Part shown: in pieces, positions 60,142 to 64,000 of the stretch | Position numbering within the stretch: the first letter of the stretch is position 1 | Layout of the letters: each line of letters starts with the position of its first letter | Assembly: GCA_963846505.1 (NCBI GenBank) | Contig: CAWJWD010000006.1 | Span: 558,001-622,000 of the forward strand | Source: JACVRW01 sp963846505 | GTDB taxonomy: Bacteria > Actinomycetota > Thermoleophilia > Solirubrobacterales > Thermoleophilaceae | Length of the DNA: 64,000 bases | Direction: 5' to 3' | Notes under the pieces: generated by a model | Told to the model about the DNA's origin: nothing | What the model saw: only the letters and a program-made list of their open reading frames with translations | Database searches by the model: none | Position numbers and translations under genes: made by a program

Positions 60142-61179
60142 ATGGCAAAGCGACTCGTCGTCTGCTGCGACGGAACCTGGAACAAGCCCGATCAGGTCGC
60201 GCCGACCAACGTCTACAAGCTCGCCCGCGCGATCAAGACCGAGGGCGACGACGGCAAGCCGCAGCGCTTTCACTACGAGGCGGGGGTCGGAACGCGCCGC
60301 TTCGAGCGCCTCCGCGGCGGAGGGCTGGGCTTCGGCCTCTCGCGCAACGTGCGCTCCTGCTACCGCTTCCTGGCCCGCTGCTACGAACCCGGCGACGAGC
60401 TCTTCTTCTTCGGCTTCAGCCGTGGTGCCTTCACCGCGCGCAGCACCGTCGGCCTGATCCGCAACTGCGGCATTCTGCGTGCCGAGGAGGTGGATCGCGT
60501 CGACGAGGCCTACCGCCTCTACCGCAACCGGGCCGACGACGCTCACCCCACCGGTCGCGAGGCCGAGCTGTTCCGACGCCAGTACTCCCACCCGGATCCC
60601 CGGATCGACTTCGTCGGCGTCTTCGACACCGTCGGCGCGCTCGGCATCCCCCTGCGCGTACCGGGACTGACCAAGCGCTGGAGCTTCCACGACACCGAGC
60701 TCAGCAGCTACGTCGACAACGCCCATCACGCGCTCGCGATCGACGAGCTGCGCAAGCCCTTCAAGCCCACGCTCTGGCAGCAACAGCAGCCACCGCCCGA
60801 GAACCAGACGCTGGAGCAGGTGTGGTTCGCCGGCGTCCACTCCGACGTCGGTGGCGGCTACGCCGACTGCTCGCTCGCCGAGTCGGCGCTGCTGTGGATG
60901 GTCGAGAAGGCGAGCGTCCGCGGCCTCACCTTCGAGTCCGACCACTTCCAACCCGCGACCGGGACCATCGACGACCAGCGGCGACGGACGGGTGCCCAGG
61001 TCGCCCCCGACCCGCTCGGCACGCTGCACGACTCGATGACCTTCGGCTACCGGCTGCTCGGCAAGCTCCGACGCCCGATCGAGCACGGCAACGGCGCCGC
61101 CGTGCACAGCAGCGCCGAGCTCCGCGACGCCGAGCTGCCGGGCTACGACCCGCCGAACCTCGCCGCGTACCGCGGCTAG
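60142..61179 (+). CDS. DUF2235 alpha/beta-hydrolase (Tle1-type lipase-like)
   Basis: 345 residues. MAKRLVVCCDGTWNKPDQVAPTNVYKL, then the nucleophile elbow FGFSRGAFTAR, VGVFDTVGALGIP and GVHSDVGGGY form the DUF2235 signature also found in the T6SS phospholipase effector Tle1. No signal peptide and no T6SS gene here, so it is likely a cytoplasmic lipid or ester hydrolase. Function otherwise unknown. Confidence 0.9.
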   Translation: MAKRLVVCCDGTWNKPDQVAPTNVYKLARAIKTEGDDGKPQRFHYEAGVGTRRFERLRGGGLGFGLSRNVRSCYRFLARCYEPGDELFFFGFSRGAFTARSTVGLIRNCGILRAEEVDRVDEAYRLYRNRADDAHPTGREAELFRRQYSHPDPRIDFVGVFDTVGALGIPLRVPGLTKRWSFHDTELSSYVDNAHHALAIDELRKPFKPTLWQQQQPPPENQTLEQVWFAGVHSDVGGGYADCSLAESALLWMVEKASVRGLTFESDHFQPATGTIDDQRRRTGAQVAPDPLGTLHDSMTFGYRLLGKLRRPIEHGNGAAVHSSAELRDAELPGYDPPNLAAYRG

Positions 61180-61414
61180 CGGGCTACCTAGTAGGCGTTC
61201 GCGTCGATGCCGAGCTTGCCGTCGAAGGCGGCAACTGGCAGCTCCGGCACGGCTCGCAGCAGCACCGCGAGGCCTCGCCAACGCAGAGGAGGGCGCCGGC
61301 ATCCCTGCCGACACCCTCCCGTCGTACGTCGGAGCAAACGCAGCGGAGCCCTAGCGACGAGTGGCCTGCCTGGCCTTCTTGACGGCCCGTCGCGCGTCGC
61401 CGCTCAGACGCCGA
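61180..61414. other. Intergenic region with possible coding relic
   Basis: 235 bases. On the minus strand a frame ending at 61188 reads AVLLRAVPELPVAAFDGKLG and stops after IDANAY, a protein-like end without a recognisable start or family; it may be the remnant of a deleted gene. Otherwise nothing is seen. Confidence 0.3.
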
Positions 61415-62033
61415 TCACACCGCGTCACCGGCCGGCAGCGCGTGCGCCGTCCGGCCCGGCAGCAGCCGGGACGCGACCACGATCCCGACCGCCAGCACCG
61501 TCAGCTGCAGCAAGCTGCGCTCGAACGCCTCCGCGACGTCCGGTCCCGCGCCGAAGAAGATCAGCCCGGTGACGGCGACGCCGAGGGCGAAGCCGACCTG
61601 CTGGGTCGTCGACAGCGCCCCGGACGCGGACCCGGCCTGCGCCGGCTCGATCTGTCCGAGCACCGTCGAGGTCAGCGGCGTGAAGCAGAGGCCGATGCCC
61701 ATGCCGACGAGCACGAGGCCGGGCACGAACGGCCACAGCGAGCCGCCGACGCCGACCTCCGCGGTCGCCCAGGCCAGCAGGCCGAGGCCGTCCACTAGGC
61801 AGACGCCGCCCGCAGCGACGACCAGGCGGCCGAAGCGCTCGGTCAGCTTCGGCGCCGGCCCGGAGACCGCGACGTAGGCGACCGCGAGGATCGTGAACAC
61901 GAGCCCCGCCTCGAGCGGGCCGAGCCCGCGACCCTGCTGCAGGAACAGCGCCAGGTAGACGAAGAACGACGCCGGCGAGCAGGATCGGCAGGGCGGCCCA
62001 GGGGGCGCGGGCGGATGGCGAAGGAGTGGTCAT
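61415..62033 (-). pseudogene. DHA2 MFS transporter fragment, N-terminal half deleted
   Basis: A normal MFS start at 62033 (MTTPSPSARAPWAALPILLAG) runs for about 21 residues, then near 61970 the sensible frame jumps to SFFVYLALFLQQGRGLGPLEAG, the eighth-helix region of a DHA2 exporter, and continues through FTPLTSTVLGQIEPAQAGSASGALSTTQQVGFALGVAVTG to the stop at 61415. About 250 residues (helices 1-7) are missing. The remaining 161-residue open frame starting at 61900 cannot be a working transporter. Confidence 0.75.
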
Positions 62034-62108
62034 GGCGGCACCATCGCGCCGCGGGGGCATGCGCTCAATGACCTCGGGGGTAAGCGCGTTGCGACACTGC
62101 TCCGACCC

Positions 62109-63062
62109 GTGGCGATCCTGGCGCTGAAGATCCTGCTGGCCCCCGCGTGCGTGATCGCCGTCTCGCTCGCCGGCCGGCGCTGGGGGGCGACGGTCGCCGG
62201 TCTGCTCGGCGGCTTTCCCGTCGTCGGCGGGCCGATCCTGCTCGTCGTCACGCTCGTGCACGGCGACGACTTCGGGACCGACGCGGCGGCGGGATCGCTG
62301 CTCGGCCTCGCGGCGGTGGCGCTGTTCGTCGTGGTCTACGCGCGTCTCGCTCCACGGCTGCGCCCGCTGCCGACGCTGCTCGCCGGCTGGGCGGCGTTCT
62401 TCGCCGGCATCGCGCTGCTCGGCCTGCTCCGGCCACCCGTCGGCGTGGCGTTGGCGATCGCCGTGCTCAGCTTCGAGGCCGGCCGCCTGCTCGTACCGGC
62501 GCCGGCGGCCGCCGCGTCACCTGACCTCGCGCTGCCCTGGTGGGACATCCCCGCCCGCGCCGTCGCGGCCCTGGCGATGGTGCTTGCGATCACGCTCGCG
62601 TCGGGCTCGCTCGGCGCGACCGTCAGCGGCCTGCTCGCCCCCTTCCCGATCCTCACCAGCGTGCTGATCGTCTTCACCCACCTCCACCACGGCGCACGCG
62701 AGACCCAGGTGCTGATCCGCGGCTTCCTGCTCGGCTTCTACGGCTTCGCCGCATTCAGCTTCGTGCTCGCCGTCGCCCTGCCCGAACTCTCCGCCGGCAC
62801 GTCGTTCCTGCTGGCGGTCGTCGTCGCGGCGATCGTGCAGCTTGCCCTCGGCGCCCAGCCAGGACGCCGGATCACGCACACGCGTGACCAGCGTCCTGGA
62901 GCGGTGAACGGGGCTAGCCGGCCTCGGAGAAGGCCAGCTCGCCCTCGACGACCTCCTCGGTCTGCGCCGCCCTCGGCGGCTCGAGCACGAGCAGCGCGAT
63001 CGCGATGCCGACGACGACGAGCGCCGCGGCGATGCCGAAGGCCAGGCGGTAGCCGCCGGTGA
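62109..63062 (+). CDS. Polytopic membrane protein of unknown function, 3' end overlaps convergent gene
   Basis: About nine hydrophobic segments in the first 257 residues, arranged as two similar halves (GATVAGLLGGFPVVGGPILLV and GATVSGLLAPFPILTSVLIV), suggesting an inverted or tandem duplication. After ITHTRDQRPGAVNGASRP the last 50 or so residues are only Arg/Pro and overlap the MFS gene on the other strand by 149 bases, so the true stop may lie near 62900 and be hidden by a frameshift. Start GTG 62109. Confidence 0.65.
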   Translation: MAILALKILLAPACVIAVSLAGRRWGATVAGLLGGFPVVGGPILLVVTLVHGDDFGTDAAAGSLLGLAAVALFVVVYARLAPRLRPLPTLLAGWAAFFAGIALLGLLRPPVGVALAIAVLSFEAGRLLVPAPAAAASPDLALPWWDIPARAVAALAMVLAITLASGSLGATVSGLLAPFPILTSVLIVFTHLHHGARETQVLIRGFLLGFYGFAAFSFVLAVALPELSAGTSFLLAVVVAAIVQLALGAQPGRRITHTRDQRPGAVNGASRPRRRPARPRRPPRSAPPSAARARAARSRCRRRRAPRRCRRPGGSRR

Positions 63063-64000
63063 GCGCCTGGACGACCGGATCGCCGGCGTCGCGCAGCGCG
63101 TCGGTGCGGGTCGTCGAGAGGCTCGCGAGCACGGCCAGGCCGAGCGCGCCGCCGACCTGCTGGGTCGTGTTCACCAGACCGGAGGCGAGGCCCGAGTCGG
63201 CCGGGGTGGCGCCCGACATCGCCATCGTCATCAGCGCCGGGAACGTCAGGCCGGCGCCGACGCCGAGCGGCAGCATCGAGGGCAGCACGTCCACGAGATA
63301 CGAGCCGTCGACCGGCGCGCGGGTGAACCAGGCCAGGCCGGCCGCGATCAGCGCGAGGCCCGGGAGCAGGATCGCCCGCGGGCCGAAGCGCGTCATCAGC
63401 CGCGCGGAGAAGCCGAGGCTCAACACGCCGATGCCGACCGACACCGGCAGGAACGCGAGGCCCGTCTCGATCGCGTCGTAGCCAAGCACGCGCTGGAGGT
63501 AGAGCACGCCGAGGAAGAACATCCCGAACAGCCCGGCGACCATCAGCACCTGGATCAGGTTCGCTCCCGCGACGTTGCGCGAGCGCAGGATGCGCGGCGG
63601 CATCAGCGGTTGCGCCGCGGTCAGCTGACGCGCGGCGAAGCCGGCCAGCAGCGCGATCGAGACGGCGCCGATCGCGAGCGTGCCCGCCGAGCCCCAACCG
63701 TGGTCGGCGGCCTGGACGATCGTGTAGACGGCGAGCATCAGCCCGCTGACCACGAGCGCCGCGCCCGGGACGTCCGCGCCCTGCTTGAGCCCGATCCCCG
63801 GCTCGCGCTCGATCAGCCGCGCGCCGAGCACCGCGGTCGCGATGCCGATCGGCAGGTTGACGAAGAAGATCCAGTGCCAGGAGAGGCCCTGGGTCAGCAC
63901 GCCGCCGGCCAGCAGACCGATCGAGGCGCCGGCGGAGGCGACGAAGCTGTAGACGCCGATCGCCTTCGCCTGCTCGCGCGGCTCGGGGAACATCGTCACG
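62914..64000 (-). CDS. MFS transporter, DHA2 family (5' end outside window)
   Basis: 361 in-window codons; about 100 N-terminal residues lie beyond the edge. Visible: EQAKAIGVYSFVASAGASIGLLAGGVLTQGLSWHWIFFVNLPIG (motif C), MFFLGVLYLQRVLGYDAIETGLAFLPVSVGIG, and GLASGLVNTTQQVGGALGLAVLASLSTTR. Similar in kind to the exporter at 23950-25401 and to the fragment at 61415-62033. Confidence 0.9.
   Translation of the reverse strand, partial: VTMFPEPREQAKAIGVYSFVASAGASIGLLAGGVLTQGLSWHWIFFVNLPIGIATAVLGARLIEREPGIGLKQGADVPGAALVVSGLMLAVYTIVQAADHGWGSAGTLAIGAVSIALLAGFAARQLTAAQPLMPPRILRSRNVAGANLIQVLMVAGLFGMFFLGVLYLQRVLGYDAIETGLAFLPVSVGIGVLSLGFSARLMTRFGPRAILLPGLALIAAGLAWFTRAPVDGSYLVDVLPSMLPLGVGAGLTFPALMTMAMSGATPADSGLASGLVNTTQQVGGALGLAVLASLSTTRTDALRDAGDPVVQALTGGYRLAFGIAAALVVVGIAIALLVLEPPRAAQTEEVVEGELAFSEAG

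Noticed and set aside
1..64000. CRISPR arrays, insertion sequences, rRNA genes
   Set aside because: No regularly spaced repeats, transposase motifs or rRNA segments were seen on reading both strands.

Overview
The window is very GC-rich (about 70% by eye), with a strong G/C bias at third codon positions, many GTG starts and long antisense shadow reading frames. GpgS (glucosyl-3-phosphoglycerate synthase), GAP/Sap-type membrane proteins, DUF3352 lipoproteins, an actinobacterial-type SOS box and abundant secreted proteins point to an actinobacterium. The closest fit I can suggest is Thermoleophilia/Solirubrobacterales (Conexibacter, Patulibacter or Solirubrobacter-like); this is inference from gene content, not a search. 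No rRNA, CRISPR array, insertion sequence or phage structural gene was seen.

Left part (1-13.5 kb): end of a glycerate kinase gene, a secreted protein with aberrant codon use, a glucosylglycerate module (GpgS plus HAD phosphatase), an MrfA/YprA-type DUF1998 helicase, a methyltransferase, a patatin lipase, a frameshifted DUF3352 lipoprotein, a PhoA-type alkaline phosphatase, and dinB with an SOS box at its start codon. An isoprenylcysteine methyltransferase-like membrane protein and tRNA-Phe(GAA) follow.

Defence-like block (14.4-23.8 kb): a leftward run, tightly coupled from the ATPase gene onward, of an atypical response regulator, a P-loop ATPase with a Cys cluster (DptF-like), a 456-residue protein (DptG-like position), a 1,662-residue protein with a C-terminal FtsK/HerA-type motor (DptH-like), and a Vsr-family endonuclease. 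The order and sizes match the DndFGH/DptFGH restriction module, but no phosphorothioation genes (dndBCDE) lie in the window, and the added Vsr nuclease is unusual. It is the best candidate here for an undescribed system.

Middle (24-45.7 kb): MFS exporter, GAP protein, glycosyltransferase, YihY/BrkB protein, a graveyard of truncated PIN and GGDEF genes, an RTX-like secreted protein, a TetR/CAP-protein divergent pair, a metallo-beta-lactamase-fold hydrolase, a Phd/VapC toxin-antitoxin pair, a CopA copper ATPase under a CsoR-type operator, a Fic protein with a long palindrome at its start, HxlR and LysR regulators, a lysyl-oxidase-like protein, and a run of secreted proteins. The last includes a beta-helix protein followed by two proteins sharing an apparently unnamed repeat.

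Right part (45.7-64 kb): a large AAA/LuxR regulator (frameshifted) divergent from a PaoABC/xanthine-dehydrogenase-type molybdoenzyme operon with its own response regulator, a VapBC45-like toxin-antitoxin pair, DUF2461, NhaA, an SDR/acyl-CoA dehydrogenase pair, the second copy of the aberrant-codon secreted protein, a quinone-oxidoreductase-like enzyme, a DUF2235 hydrolase, a truncated MFS gene, a membrane protein, and an MFS exporter cut by the window end. Several otherwise intact genes carry single-base frameshifts (DUF3352 twice, the LuxR regulator, the SDR), so sequence error is a live possibility.
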